DNA of 64,000 nucleotides, taken from contig CAVUAN010000016.1 in NCBI GenBank assembly GCA_963739435.1, forward strand, positions 310,001 through 374,000, written 5' to 3'. Numbering within the stretch: position 1 is the stretch's first letter; every line of letters starts with the position of its first letter. The DNA is from CAVUAN01 sp963739435. GTDB lineage: Bacteria; Acidobacteriota; Thermoanaerobaculia; UBA5066; Gp7-AA6. Below, piece by piece: positions 35,451-44,207 of this stretch. The notes under the pieces were generated by a model that was given only the letters and a program-made list of their open reading frames with translations, was not told where the DNA came from and searched no databases. The translations under genes and the position numbers were made by a program.

Positions 35451-35978
35451 ATGAGGCACTCCGGCGGCGCCCTGCGGGCCTTTCTGGTTGGAGGGGACCG
35501 CCGCTCGCTGGCCCGGTCCGGCCGCGCGAGAGCGCTCGTCATGGAAAAGCCCGAGCTCATCAACGATCTCGTCGCCCTCACCTCCGACGAGGACTGGCTG
35601 GTCGCGTTGAGGGCCCTGGATCTCCTCGAGAAAATCTCCCACGAGCACCCGGAGTGGATTGAGCCGCACAAACACATCTTCATCGGCCCCTTGGCCGACA
35701 GCGACAAATGGGAAATTCGGCTGCAGATCGTTCGTGCCCTATCCCTCTTCGAGTGGAAAGCTGCGCAACGGCAGCGCGTTCTGGCGATCCTTCGCCGCGA
35801 CGTCGGTCACCCCCAGACTTTCGTCAAGGCGTGGGCCTTGGACAGCCTCGGGACGTTCGCGAGGGCTGACCCGGCTCTTCGTCCCACGGTGCTCCGTCAC
35901 CTCAAGAGCTTCGATCGCTCGGGCAGCAAAGCCCTCGCCGCGCGAGCCAGGAACGTGCGAGAGCGGCTCCGTCGCTAG
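35451..35978 (+). CDS. HEAT-like repeat protein
   Basis: The 175-residue protein consists of repeated pairs of helices: ALTSDEDWLVALRALDLLEK, SDKWEIRLQIVRALSLFEW and HPQTFVKAWALDSLGTFARA. This fits HEAT/ARM repeats, so it is probably a protein-protein interaction scaffold. GGAGGA precedes the ATG. The stop TAG overlaps the stop of the convergent DUF6064 gene in a shared CTAG. No signal peptide or catalytic motif is visible. Confidence 0.7.
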   Translation: MRHSGGALRAFLVGGDRRSLARSGRARALVMEKPELINDLVALTSDEDWLVALRALDLLEKISHEHPEWIEPHKHIFIGPLADSDKWEIRLQIVRALSLFEWKAAQRQRVLAILRRDVGHPQTFVKAWALDSLGTFARADPALRPTVLRHLKSFDRSGSKALAARARNVRERLRR

Positions 35979-36652
35979 CCGGCCCGACGCCGCGCCATCC
36001 CTTGCCGAATGGCGAGGGAAACCACGAGCACGGCCGAAAGCGGCGGGATCCACGCGAGCGGCGCCTTCATCGCCATCACGGTCGCCCCCGAGATCGCGCA
36101 CCAGATCACCGGAACGATGAAGAGCATCCAGCGTCCCCGGCCGGTTGCGACGAGCAGGAGGCCGAGTGTGCCGACGGCCGTCGGGTCAGGCATCACGCCG
36201 AAGATCTCGACCTGCCGCCAGTTCTTCCCGAGCAGCGGACCAACCAGGGGCATCACGGCGAGCGCAAAAAGGAAGATCCACAGGCCAGCCCGGGCTGCGG
36301 CACCGAGCGGCCGCTCGAACGCCAGCGCGCCGCGCACGGCGCCTGCCCAAATGAGGAGCGCTCCTTCCAGCCCGAAGGCCCAGGCGAAATAGACGGCGGC
36401 CCAGTTGATCGTCGCGTAGCGGGTCGCGTGAAAGGCGACCGCAACGAAGAGCCAGCAAGCCGCCAGAATGGACGCGATGATGCGCCCGCTCCCGGCGGTG
36501 CGACCCGGGAGGACCAGGATCGCGAGTCCCAGCCCGACCGTGATGATCTGCGCCGGCCAGATCGCTGCGTTGTGGAGCTCGACCAGGCGGTCATAGGTTC
36601 GTGGCGAGAAGAGCAGGAAGTCGGAAAGGGTGTAGGTCCACCACTCCGACAT
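35975..36652 (-). CDS. DUF6064-family membrane protein
   Basis: The 225-residue protein begins WWTYTLSDFLLFSPRTYDRL, a start I associate with DUF6064 proteins, and has about six or seven membrane helices (for example IITVGLGLAILVLPGRTAG and FIVPVIWCAISGATVMAM). The function is unknown. The ATG overlaps the TGA of the aldo/keto reductase gene by one base (TGATG), so they are co-translated. Confidence 0.75.
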   Translation of the reverse strand: MSEWWTYTLSDFLLFSPRTYDRLVELHNAAIWPAQIITVGLGLAILVLPGRTAGSGRIIASILAACWLFVAVAFHATRYATINWAAVYFAWAFGLEGALLIWAGAVRGALAFERPLGAAARAGLWIFLFALAVMPLVGPLLGKNWRQVEIFGVMPDPTAVGTLGLLLVATGRGRWMLFIVPVIWCAISGATVMAMKAPLAWIPPLSAVLVVSLAIRQGMARRRAG

Positions 36653-37584
36653 CAGAGTTTCTCGACGTCGGCAGCCATGCGCCGCCGCAAGGTCTCGTCG
36701 GGCAGGCGTCCGTAGGAGGCGCCCACGTTTTCCCGCACATGCTCGACGCGGCTCGTCGCGGGAATGGCGCAGATGACGGCTGGATGCGACACGATGAACT
36801 TGAGCAGGACCTGGGCCCAATTCGCGCAGTCGATCTCGCCGGCCCAGGCGGGCAAGGGAGACCGCCCGACCTTCTGAAAGAGCTCTCCCCGGCGAAACGG
36901 CCGATTGACGACGACGCCGATGTTTCGCTCCCGCGCGAGCGGCAGGATCCGGGCCTCCACGTCGCGATCGAGAACACTGTAGGAGACCTGCACGAAGTCC
37001 ACGGGCTGGCTTCGCATGATGCGCTCGAGCTCATCGTGCCGGCGCCCCTCCGACGTCGTGACCCCCACGTAGCGAAGCCGGCCCGCGGCCTTCATGGCGA
37101 AGAGCTTCGGAAGATGCTCTTCCCAGGACATCAGATTGTGGACCTGCAGCAGGTCGAACCGGGAGACGCCCCACAGTCTTCGCGACTCTTCGACCTGCTC
37201 CGGGCCGCGAGCGCCCGAAGAGATCCAGACCTTGTCCGCCGCAAAGAGCTGTGAGGGGTTCCCGAGCTTGCGAAGGCCGTATCCGATGACCTCCTGCGAA
37301 GAGCCGTACATCGGAGAGGAGTCGATCAGGCGCCCGCCCTCCGCAAAAAAGGCACGCATGACCTCGGCGCAGGAGTCGCGCGCTGCTCTGTCATCGCCGA
37401 CGTTGAACGTGATCCAACTGCCGAGTCCGACGAGCGGCAGCTTCTCGCCCGTCGACGGGATCGGACGGGTGACTAGGGGACCGGGACGATCGGCCGGCGT
37501 CAGGGGACGGAAAACGGACGCTGCGCCGGCGGCCGCGACCGAAGCCAGCAAGGCGCGGCGGCTGAGCAAGGGCGGGTAGGGCAT
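36652..37584 (-). CDS. Aldo/keto reductase-like protein with Tat signal
   Basis: The 310-residue protein starts with a twin-arginine signal (LLSRRALLASVAAAGAASVF). An aldo/keto reductase barrel follows, with GLGSWITFNVGDD, the region LIDSSPMYGSSQEVIGYGLR (catalytic Asp and Tyr) and the Lys in QLFAADKVWISSG. NADPH-side motifs near the C terminus (ICAIPATSRVEHVRENVGA) are kept. Most aldo/keto reductases are cytoplasmic; Tat-exported ones are a known minority. An in-frame upstream ATG at 37623 is possible, but 37584 gives a normal Tat n-region. Confidence 0.82.
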   Translation of the reverse strand: MPYPPLLSRRALLASVAAAGAASVFRPLTPADRPGPLVTRPIPSTGEKLPLVGLGSWITFNVGDDRAARDSCAEVMRAFFAEGGRLIDSSPMYGSSQEVIGYGLRKLGNPSQLFAADKVWISSGARGPEQVEESRRLWGVSRFDLLQVHNLMSWEEHLPKLFAMKAAGRLRYVGVTTSEGRRHDELERIMRSQPVDFVQVSYSVLDRDVEARILPLARERNIGVVVNRPFRRGELFQKVGRSPLPAWAGEIDCANWAQVLLKFIVSHPAVICAIPATSRVEHVRENVGASYGRLPDETLRRRMAADVEKL

Positions 37585-37713
37585 ACCGTCGACTCTTTCC
37601 GAACCCGGGGGGCCATTTTTCATTCCGGAGCCCGAAACATCCGGCCTCTGAAAGGCGTATTCCTCTATGCGGAGGACACGAGCGTCGCCCTGCCCACCAA
37701 CCTGGAGGAAGTC

Positions 37714-37902
37714 ATGGAATTCCGCACCCGATTCGCTACCTGGGATCTCCCTTCCCTTCTCATCGAAACACCATCGCGCGAAACGACCTTTCGCGCGCGC
37801 CGACGCCGCCACAGAGAGGCCATCCGAGCGGATGTCCCCGAACAGCACCGCTCGAGCGAGGTCAATCCCAGCGGAAAGCCTCAGCCGCCCCGAAACGACT
37901 GA
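37714..37902 (+). CDS. Possible small basic protein, 62 residues
   Basis: This lies in the 470-bp gap between the aldo/keto reductase start (37584) and the XdhC start (38055). An ATG at 37714 has a strong GGAGGAAGTC in front and opens 62 codons rich in Arg (TTFRARRRRHREAIRADVPE). The composition is like many small unknown proteins, but the GC bias alone can create such frames. I see nothing else in this gap except a weak TTGACT near 37944. Confidence 0.25.
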   Translation: MEFRTRFATWDLPSLLIETPSRETTFRARRRRHREAIRADVPEQHRSSEVNPSGKPQPPRND

Positions 37903-38054
37903 TTCGCTCTTAACGCCGACCGCAAGATCGCGTTAAGCCCCCCTTGACTCCGGCGGACCGCCCGGGAGAATGCTGCCTTGCGGGAGAGGGGGCGGCAAAA
38001 GATGAAGGCGGACAGGCATGCGGCGCTTCGTACGGGCGGCGCGGAGAGCTGCCC

Positions 38055-39062
38055 GTGAAGCACTGGAAGGAAACCTGCGATGTTCTTTCCCGCGTCGTCC
38101 GCCTGGCCGAGGAGGGCCGCCGAGCGGCCGTCGCGACCGTCGTCCGAATAGAGGGGTCCGCGTACCGCAGGCCCGGTGCGAAGTTCCTGGTGGAAGAGGA
38201 TGGCCGCACTGCCGGCAGCATCAGCGGCGGCTGCCTCGAGGGGGATGTGCGCGAGGTGGCTCTGGAAGTCATGCGGTCCGGCGCGCCGCGGCTGTTGAAG
38301 TACGAGACCGGCGGCGACGACAGCTCCGTTTTCAGCCTCGACCTCGGCTGCAGCGGGACCGTAGAGATCTTCGTGCAGAGCGCGACCTCGCTCGAGGCGC
38401 TCGAGGCGGCGCGAGAGATCCTCGAACGTCTCTCGGGCGACCGGCCATTCTCCGTTTCGACCGTCATCCGGGGGGAAGGCGCGGGACGCGTGCTCGTGTT
38501 CGAGGCAGTGGGCGGCGGCGCGGCTTACCGCGCGAAAGGCGAAGAGGTCTTCGTCGAAGCGCTCAGGCCGCCGCCGCCTTTCGTCCTGTTTGGAGGCGGG
38601 GACGACGCGATTCCCCTCTGCGCCTATGCCGCGGACGCGGGCTTCCGCGTCACCGTCGTGGATCACCGGCAGGCGACGCTCTCGCTCGAGCGCTTCCCCG
38701 CGGCCCGGCTTCTGGCCGCGCGGCGCCCCGAAGACACGCTCTCCGGGCTTCCGGCGGGCCCGCGAGCCTTCGCCGTCGTCAAGACCCATTCCTTTGCCCA
38801 CGACCGCGAATGGGTGCGCCAGCTTCTCGCGGCCGGCGTCCCGTACGTCGGGCTGCTCGGCCCGCGGGCGCGAGGGACGAAGATTCTTTCGGAGATCGGC
38901 GCGGAGAAGGGCGACCGGGTCTTCACGCCGGTCGGCCTCGACCTCGGCGCCGAAGGGCCGGAGCAGGTGGCTCTCTCGATCGTCGCCGAGCTCCTGGCGG
39001 TCCACTCTTCGAGGCAGCCCTGGTCTCTGCGCGAAAAGGAAGGGGCGATCCATGCCGGGTGA
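38055..39062 (+). CDS. XdhC-family molybdenum-enzyme maturation protein
   Basis: The 335-residue protein has the XdhC N-terminal domain (AAVATVVRIEGSAYRRPGAK, then GSISGGCLEGDVREVALEVM). Its Rossmann-like C-terminal domain has FGGGDDAIPLCAYAADAGF, PYVGLLGPRARGTKIL and FTPVGLDLGAEGPEQVALSI. XdhC proteins load sulfurated molybdenum cofactor into xanthine-dehydrogenase-type enzymes. The GTG start has GGAGAG upstream. It overlaps the nucleotidyltransferase gene by 11 bp, the usual XdhC-MocA pairing, but no molybdenum dehydrogenase subunits are in the window. Confidence 0.88.
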   Translation: MKHWKETCDVLSRVVRLAEEGRRAAVATVVRIEGSAYRRPGAKFLVEEDGRTAGSISGGCLEGDVREVALEVMRSGAPRLLKYETGGDDSSVFSLDLGCSGTVEIFVQSATSLEALEAAREILERLSGDRPFSVSTVIRGEGAGRVLVFEAVGGGAAYRAKGEEVFVEALRPPPPFVLFGGGDDAIPLCAYAADAGFRVTVVDHRQATLSLERFPAARLLAARRPEDTLSGLPAGPRAFAVVKTHSFAHDREWVRQLLAAGVPYVGLLGPRARGTKILSEIGAEKGDRVFTPVGLDLGAEGPEQVALSIVAELLAVHSSRQPWSLREKEGAIHAG

Positions 39063-39656
39063 TCCGGCGCTCAAGATCGCCGGCGTCGTTCTGGCCGCCG
39101 GAACCTCGACGCGCTTCGGCCGCAACAAGCTCCTGCTCGAGCTCGGCGGCGAATCGCTTGTCCGCCGCGCGGCACGGGCGGCCCTCGAGGGAGGCCTCGA
39201 TCCCGTCGTCGTCGTGCTCGGACACGAGGCCGACCGGGTCGGCCTCGAGCTCTCGGGCCTGCCGGTGCGCGTCGTCCTGAACGCCGACTACGCGAGGGGA
39301 GTGAACACGTCCCTTCTAGCCGGCGTCGGGGCCGTTCCGACGGAAGCCGCCGCCGTGGTCGTGTTGCTCGCCGACATGCCGTTCGTCACGGGCGACATGG
39401 TCGCGCGCGTCCTCGAGACCTACCGGCAGACACGCTCCCCCTCGTCGCCTCGGATTATGAGGGAGTTCACGCCCCGCCGACGCTCTACGCCCGGCAGCTC
39501 TTTCCGGAGCTCGGGGGCACGGAGGGCGACGGCTGCGGGAAGCGCGTGGTGAAGCGGCACGCGGCCGAGTCGGTCCGGGTGCCCTGGCCGGCCGACAGGC
39601 TCGCCGACGTGGACAGCGAGGCAGACTGGGAGCGGATGTGCGTCACGACATCCTGA
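39052..39656 (+). pseudogene. MocA/MobA-like molybdenum cofactor nucleotidyltransferase, one frame break
   Basis: The first 128 codons encode the NTP-binding domain, KIAGVVLAAGTSTRFGRNKL, and the metal-site segment VVVLLADMPFVTGDMVARVL. Around 39435, at a run of five C, the frame breaks. The natural continuation (LVASDYEGVHAPPTLYARQL, then WPADRLADVDSEADWERM) runs to TGA 39656 in the next frame. The whole length, about 200 residues, is typical of MocA/MobA-like CTP:molybdopterin transferases that pair with XdhC. One base indel restores it, so a sequencing slip or a fresh mutation is equally possible. Confidence 0.8.
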
Positions 39657-39732
39657 CGCTCGTCCGCGAGGACGACTCAGGCTATCGCCAACGCGGAGAA
39701 GGGAGTGGCCGAGTAAGTTGAGGAGGGGCACC

Positions 39733-40302
39733 ATGAATGTCTCGGCCCGACGGTTTCGGTGGACTGCGGGAGCCGTCGTGGCGCTCGCCGGGATGGGCGG
39801 GATCGAAGCGGCGGAGCCCAAGACCGCTCCGCCGGTCAACGTGCCGACGATCGAGGCCCGCGCCGAAGACGTCGGCTCGATCGACGGGATCGTCAAGGCC
39901 TACTACGAGGTGATCAGCGGCCCGGCCGGAAAGCCGCGGGAATGGGGCCGCGACCGCACCCTCTACATCCCCGACCTGCGGTTCGTCGCGACCGGCGCCG
40001 ACAAGACCGGCAAGACCACTGTCAAGATCACGAGCCACCAGCAGTACGTGGATTCCTCGGACGCCGGCATGGTGCGCGAGGGATTCGACGAGCGTGAGAT
40101 CCACCGGGTCACGGAACGATTCGGCAACATCGCCCACGTCTTCTCGACGTACGAGACCCGGAAGACGGCCGGCGGGCCGGTCATTGGCCGCGGAATCAAC
40201 TCGATCGAGCTCTTCTGGGACGGAAAGCGGTGGTGGATTGCCTCGGCGATCTGGGACGACGAGCGCCCCGGCAATCCGATTCCAAAGGAGTACCTGCCCT
40301 AG
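39733..40302 (+). CDS. NTF2-like/SnoaL-type exported protein
   Basis: The 189-residue protein has an N-terminal export signal (WTAGAVVALAGMGGIEAAEP). The domain reads SIDGIVKAYYEVISGPAGKP, LRFVATGADKTGK and GNIAHVFSTYETRKTAGGPV, ending with SIELFWDGKRWWIASAIWDD, a classic NTF2/SnoaL-like alpha+beta layout. AGGAGG precedes the ATG. No catalytic residues can be confirmed. It converges with the SDR gene; the 135-bp gap between them shows nothing I can support. Confidence 0.78.
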   Translation: MNVSARRFRWTAGAVVALAGMGGIEAAEPKTAPPVNVPTIEARAEDVGSIDGIVKAYYEVISGPAGKPREWGRDRTLYIPDLRFVATGADKTGKTTVKITSHQQYVDSSDAGMVREGFDEREIHRVTERFGNIAHVFSTYETRKTAGGPVIGRGINSIELFWDGKRWWIASAIWDDERPGNPIPKEYLP

Positions 40303-40437
40303 GCCCGTCTGGCCGCCCCGCGGGCAATCGGGGTCAACGCTGAGTTCGTGTATTGCTGGGCCGCAGCCGAATACTGCTTCCGCAATCGCCTGCTGATTCG
40401 GGTCACCGCGATCATTTCAGCCGCGATCGGCGCTCCT

Positions 40438-41412
40438 TCAGGACACCGCGCTCAAGGATGCTGGGGAAGAGAAATCGACGCCAGAGACCTTGACGACGGC
40501 CTGCCACGCGGCTTCCTGGTTGGCGCGATCGTGAAAGTGCGGGTGACGCATCGCCTCAATTGGGCCTGTGAGCTTCTTCGGCGCCGAGGCGAAGAATTGG
40601 CCCGAGACGTCGGTTCCGAACTCCGAGGCCTGGAGGTACCGACGAGCTGCGGTCTCCGGCGTCTGGGACATGCCGGGAATGAGCTTCACCAGTGGAATCA
40701 TCACCCACTTCATGACCGGGCCAAGGTTTCGCACCGCCTTGGTGTCGGGCGCGCTACCGGGCGAGACGGCGTACACGGCCATGCCGGAGGGTAGCCGGCG
40801 CGCCAGCGCCGCCGCCCACCAAGCAACGATGAGCTTCGCGTCGGCATACGTCCGGTTGGGCTCGTACTTCACGTTCGGCCCGTTGCGCACCAGGGCTTCA
40901 ACAGCGGCGGTTCGGTCACCCTGGTGGTGTTTGGCCGCGAAGGCCGCCACGTCGGTGTAGCTGAACATGGGTACGTCCCCTCGGGCAGGTTCCGCGCCGG
41001 CGATAACAATCCGCGCGTTGGGGCTCAGCAGGTTGGCGCGGAGCAACCCGACAGTCAGTTGATGATGGCCGATGAGCGGGGCCTGAGCCGCCTCGATGCC
41101 CGCCGCAGTGAGCACGCGCTTCTTACCTGGGACCATCCCTGCATTGAGCAGTAGGAAATCGATCGGCCGACCTCGCTTGACCAGCTCGGCGAGGGCGGAC
41201 TGAACGCTGGACGGCGCGTCCAGATCCAGCTCCAGCGGCGTGAAGACCTGTGTCTTGGTCTCAGCCGCGAGCTGAGCGGCCGTTTCCTGGACCCGGGCCA
41301 GGCTGCGCCCGGTGACGATGACCTGGCGGTAGCCCTCGATGGCGAGCATGCGGGCTGCCGCATAACCGAGCCCGGAGGTGGTGCCGGTGACGAGTGCGAT
41401 CGAATGTTCCAT
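40438..41412 (-). CDS. Short-chain dehydrogenase/reductase
   Basis: The 324-residue protein has the NAD(P)-binding motif in ALVTGTTSGLGYAAARMLAI, a second motif in RPIDFLLLNAGMVPGKKRV and the catalytic Tyr-x3-Lys in RTYADAKLIVAWWAAALARR. At 324 residues it is longer than classical SDRs and resembles protochlorophyllide-reductase-like or retinol-dehydrogenase-like members. It diverges from the TetR gene, the usual position for a regulated SDR. The gap between them contains two inverted repeats. Confidence 0.85.
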   Translation of the reverse strand: MEHSIALVTGTTSGLGYAAARMLAIEGYRQVIVTGRSLARVQETAAQLAAETKTQVFTPLELDLDAPSSVQSALAELVKRGRPIDFLLLNAGMVPGKKRVLTAAGIEAAQAPLIGHHQLTVGLLRANLLSPNARIVIAGAEPARGDVPMFSYTDVAAFAAKHHQGDRTAAVEALVRNGPNVKYEPNRTYADAKLIVAWWAAALARRLPSGMAVYAVSPGSAPDTKAVRNLGPVMKWVMIPLVKLIPGMSQTPETAARRYLQASEFGTDVSGQFFASAPKKLTGPIEAMRHPHFHDRANQEAAWQAVVKVSGVDFSSPASLSAVS

Positions 41413-41483
41413 GGGCGTCTCCGTGGTGAAGGGTGAAGGTCGAGTCGTGAGGCCCCGCGAGGCCAGGGCCAGCTTGCTAATTT

Positions 41484-41550
41484 CGAACTATTCGGTTATA
41501 TATTGGTGCGATGGCCATTGTCAAGGAGTTTTGAACCAAATGATTCAAAA
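41484..41550. promoter_or_regulatory. Candidate TetR operators between the SDR and tetR genes
   Basis: CGAA-CTA-TTCG (41484-41494) lies in the AT-rich middle of the gap. TTTTGAA-CCAAATGA-TTCAAAA (41529-41550) is a perfect 7-bp inverted repeat that spans the tetR start ATG (41540). A TetR-family dimer usually binds a palindrome of about 15-20 bp in such a divergon, so either could be the operator. The second could also be a hairpin that hides the start codon in the mRNA. Confidence 0.4.
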
Positions 41551-42154
41551 TACCGCTAGGCCGCGGGGTCGACCGCGCAGCTTCGACGAGACGGGGGCGC
41601 TGGAAAAGGCGACTCAGGTGTTCTGGTCGAAAGGCTACGACGGAGTGACGATTGACGATCTCGTCGCCGGGATGGGTGTGGGACGGCCGAGCCTGTATGC
41701 CGTCTTTGGGGACAAGCGGGCGATATTCTTGCGCGTCCTTAGGGCGTACGCAGAACGGAAGGGCGCATCAGCCGCGAAGGCACTCCTCTCGCCACAGAGT
41801 CTTCGCGACTCGATCGCGGGCTTTCTGAGGTACGCCGTCGAAAGTGCGACCGAGAAAGGGTCCGCCCGGGGCTGCCTTCTGGTGTGCGTCGCGCCGCTTG
41901 TGAACGACGCTGAGGTTCGGCGGTTCCTGCAGAGCACGGTCGCGGGCGGCGCGGCGCTGGTGGAGCGCCGTTTCCGGGACGGGATCAGTGCGGGAGACAT
42001 CCCGCCTGACTTTCCGGTAGCCGTGCGCGCGATCCAAGTCACGGATTTTGCTCGTGGCCTGACCATGCGTGCGCGGATAGGCACGCCGCGCAAGACGCTC
42101 CTCAAAGATGCTGAGGAAGCGGCCGACTTGGTGCTCCTGCCGCGGCGCGTCTGA
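41540..42154 (+). CDS. TetR/AcrR-family transcriptional repressor
   Basis: The 204-residue protein has a TetR N-terminal helix-turn-helix: RPRSFDETGALEKATQVFWS, then GVTIDDLVAGMGVGRPSLYA and VFGDKRAIFLRVLRAYAER. The C-terminal ligand domain includes ARGCLLVCVAPLVNDAEVRR, as in the AcrR subgroup often found next to SDRs. ATG at 41540 is one choice; a TTG at 41531 sits closer to AAGGAG. It most likely represses the divergent SDR gene and itself. Confidence 0.87.
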   Translation: MIQNTARPRGRPRSFDETGALEKATQVFWSKGYDGVTIDDLVAGMGVGRPSLYAVFGDKRAIFLRVLRAYAERKGASAAKALLSPQSLRDSIAGFLRYAVESATEKGSARGCLLVCVAPLVNDAEVRRFLQSTVAGGAALVERRFRDGISAGDIPPDFPVAVRAIQVTDFARGLTMRARIGTPRKTLLKDAEEAADLVLLPRRV

Positions 42155-42183
42155 CGGGTTATCGGAAACAATTCACTGAGGAA

Positions 42184-42300
42184 ATGACCATGACAACTGA
42201 CATGAGCGGGGGACCCGGGCCGTTTCGGGGGACCCTCGATCCGATTCCATACCGTCCTGTCGTAGAGAGAAGAGGGGCGAAATTGCCCGAAGTCTTTTGA
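42184..42300 (+). CDS. Short open frame, possible truncated gene
   Basis: A GAGGAA site precedes ATG ACC ATG, and 38 residues follow (MTTDMSGGPGPFRGTLD, then PVVERRGAKLPEVF). It stops 54 bp before the tRNA-Asn fragment. I do not recognise it. It could be the start of a gene cut off when the neighbouring element inserted. The rest of the 307-bp gap 42155-42461 holds the tRNA fragment and nothing else I can support. Confidence 0.25.
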   Translation: MTMTTDMSGGPGPFRGTLDPIPYRPVVERRGAKLPEVF

Positions 42301-42353
42301 AGATCAATCACATCCCACCGCGTCCTGCTCCATCCCAAAACTGAGCGGCGTTG

Positions 42354-42399
<46 letters not shown>

Positions 42400-42461
42400 T
42401 CACTCCAAGCGCTTACGTTCAGCACATTCTCCAGGGTGGCTGGTTTGCTAAGGTCGTCGTC

Positions 42462-43714
42462 ATGTCCGAGCGTTCCACCGAGCAGATACGCGAAATGCTC
42501 GACTCCCTTTACCGGTCGGAATCGGGCCGGGTTCTGGCGACGCTCGTGCGCCTCCTCGGAGATCTGGATCTGGCCGAAGAGTCGATGCACGAGGCATTCG
42601 CTGCCGCTCTGAGCCTGTGGCCGAAGACTGGATTCCGGACAAGCCGCGCCCGTGGCTGATTTCAACGGCACGCTTCAAGGCCATCGACGCGATGCGCCGA
42701 CGCGCGCGCTTCGATGGGGCACAGAGAGATCTTGTTGCCACATTGGAAGCGCAACGACGCTCGGCGGACAAGTCGAATGAAGAGGAATCGAGGACGATCG
42801 CCTCCGTCTGATCTTCACCTGCTGCCATCCCGCTCTGCCTCCGGAAGGACAGGTTGCGCTCACTCTTGCGCGAAATCTGCGGCCTGACCACGGAAGAGAT
42901 TGCCCGGGCATTTCTGGTTACGCCGGCAACGCTCGCCCAACGCATCGTGCGCGCCAAGGCAAAGATTCGAGAGACACCGATTCCGTACGAGGTGCCGACG
43001 CCGCAGGAGTTGCCGGAGCGGCTGGACGCGGTGCTTCAGGTCATCTATCTCGTCTTTAACGAGGGCTACTCGGCTGCGGCGGGAGCGGAGGTAACGCGGG
43101 CCGAGCTAACCGGCGAGGCGATTCGACTGGGACGGTTGCTGACCGAACTCCAGCCGGAGCCGGAAGTCAATCGGGCTGCTTGCCCTGATGTTGCTCCAGG
43201 AATCCCGTCGCGCCGCGAGAACCTCTCCGACCGGAGAGCTGATTTTGCTGGAGAATCAAGACCGCTCGCTCTGGAACCGCGAGCAGATCGCGGAGGGAGT
43301 GGCATTGGTGGAGAAAGCCCTGAAGCTCCCGCCGCTTCGGTGCTTACACACTGCAGGCTGCGATTGCGGCCGTTCATGCGGAGGCGGAATCGGCCGCTGC
43401 GACCGACTGGCGGCAGATTGTTGCGCTTTACAACCAATTGGTACGAATTCAGCCTTCGCCGGTTGTATCATCTAAATCGTGCCGTGGCAATTGCCATGCG
43501 CGATGGTCCAGAGGCCGGTCTGACGCATATCGACGCGGTGTTGGAACATGGCGAATTGGCAAATTACTACCTGGCGCATTCAGCCCGCGCAGATATGTAC
43601 CGCAGGCTCGGCAGGACCGCTGAGGCTCGGTCCTCTTATGAGAAGGCTCTGGCGCTGACCCAACAGGAACCGGAGCGGCAATTCCTGCAGGAGCGGATTC
43701 GGCAGTTGAAATAA
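42462..43714 (+). pseudogene. ECF42-type sigma factor with TPR-like C-terminal domain, about six frame breaks
   Basis: The pieces read in order. SigmaR2 starts with EMLDSLYRSESGRVLATLVR and AEDWIPDKPRPWLISTARFK (RFKAIDAMRRRARF). The linker has LIFTCCHPALPPEGQ. SigmaR4 reads LREICGLTTEEIARAFLVTP and TLAQRIVRAKAKIRETPIPY. The DUF6596 region reads LQVIYLVFNEGYSAAAGAEV, and the C-terminal TPR-like region ARADMYRRLGRTAEARSSYE. This is the ECF42 architecture, which pairs with DGPF/YCII proteins as here. Frame changes lie near 42620, 42795, 42865, 43170, 43340 and 43450. As written, no full protein is made. Confidence 0.75.
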
Positions 43715-43843
43715 AAATTGGAGTGGCTGTCGATTTTCGGTCTCCCCAACGACTATAGGACAAAAGAACGATGAGCTACGATTCCTGAGTGAACAGGAAA
43801 CGAGTCATCGGAAACAAACCACAGAAACCAAGGAGAAAAAGTC

Positions 43844-44207
43844 ATGCCACAGTATCTGGTTGCTAACTACCTCCCCGACGACTTCGACCCGTCCACCGTA
43901 ACCGAAGCGATGATCGAGGAGATCCACGCGCTCAACCGCGAAATGATTGCTGCCGGCGTGAGGAAGTTCGCCTGCGGAATTTCCCCGGCCGCCAACGCGA
44001 AGACGCTGCGGAAGCAGCCCGACGGCAAGGTGCTCGTCACCGACGGGCCGTACACCGAGACCAAGGAGCACATGGGCGGTTTCTGGATACTGGAATGCGC
44101 CAGATATGGACGAGGCGCTGGCGTGGGCGCGCAAGGGTGCCATCTCCTGCGATGCGGTCGGCGAGGTGCGCGAGCTTCTTTTCTTCCCGGCTCCGGAAGA
44201 ACAATGA
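43844..44207 (+). pseudogene. DGPF/YCII-domain protein, one frame break
   Basis: The first part (PQYLVANYLPDDFDPSTVTE) ends with the family hallmark VLVTDGPYTETKEHMGGFWI. At about 44095 the frame shifts, and the natural continuation (APDMDEALAWARKGAISCDA, VGEVRELLFFPAPEEQ) runs in another frame to a TGA at 44207 that overlaps the next ATG (ATGA). It is about 120 residues in all. DGPF proteins are the constant partners of ECF42 sigma factors and may modulate them; their chemistry is unknown. Confidence 0.75.
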
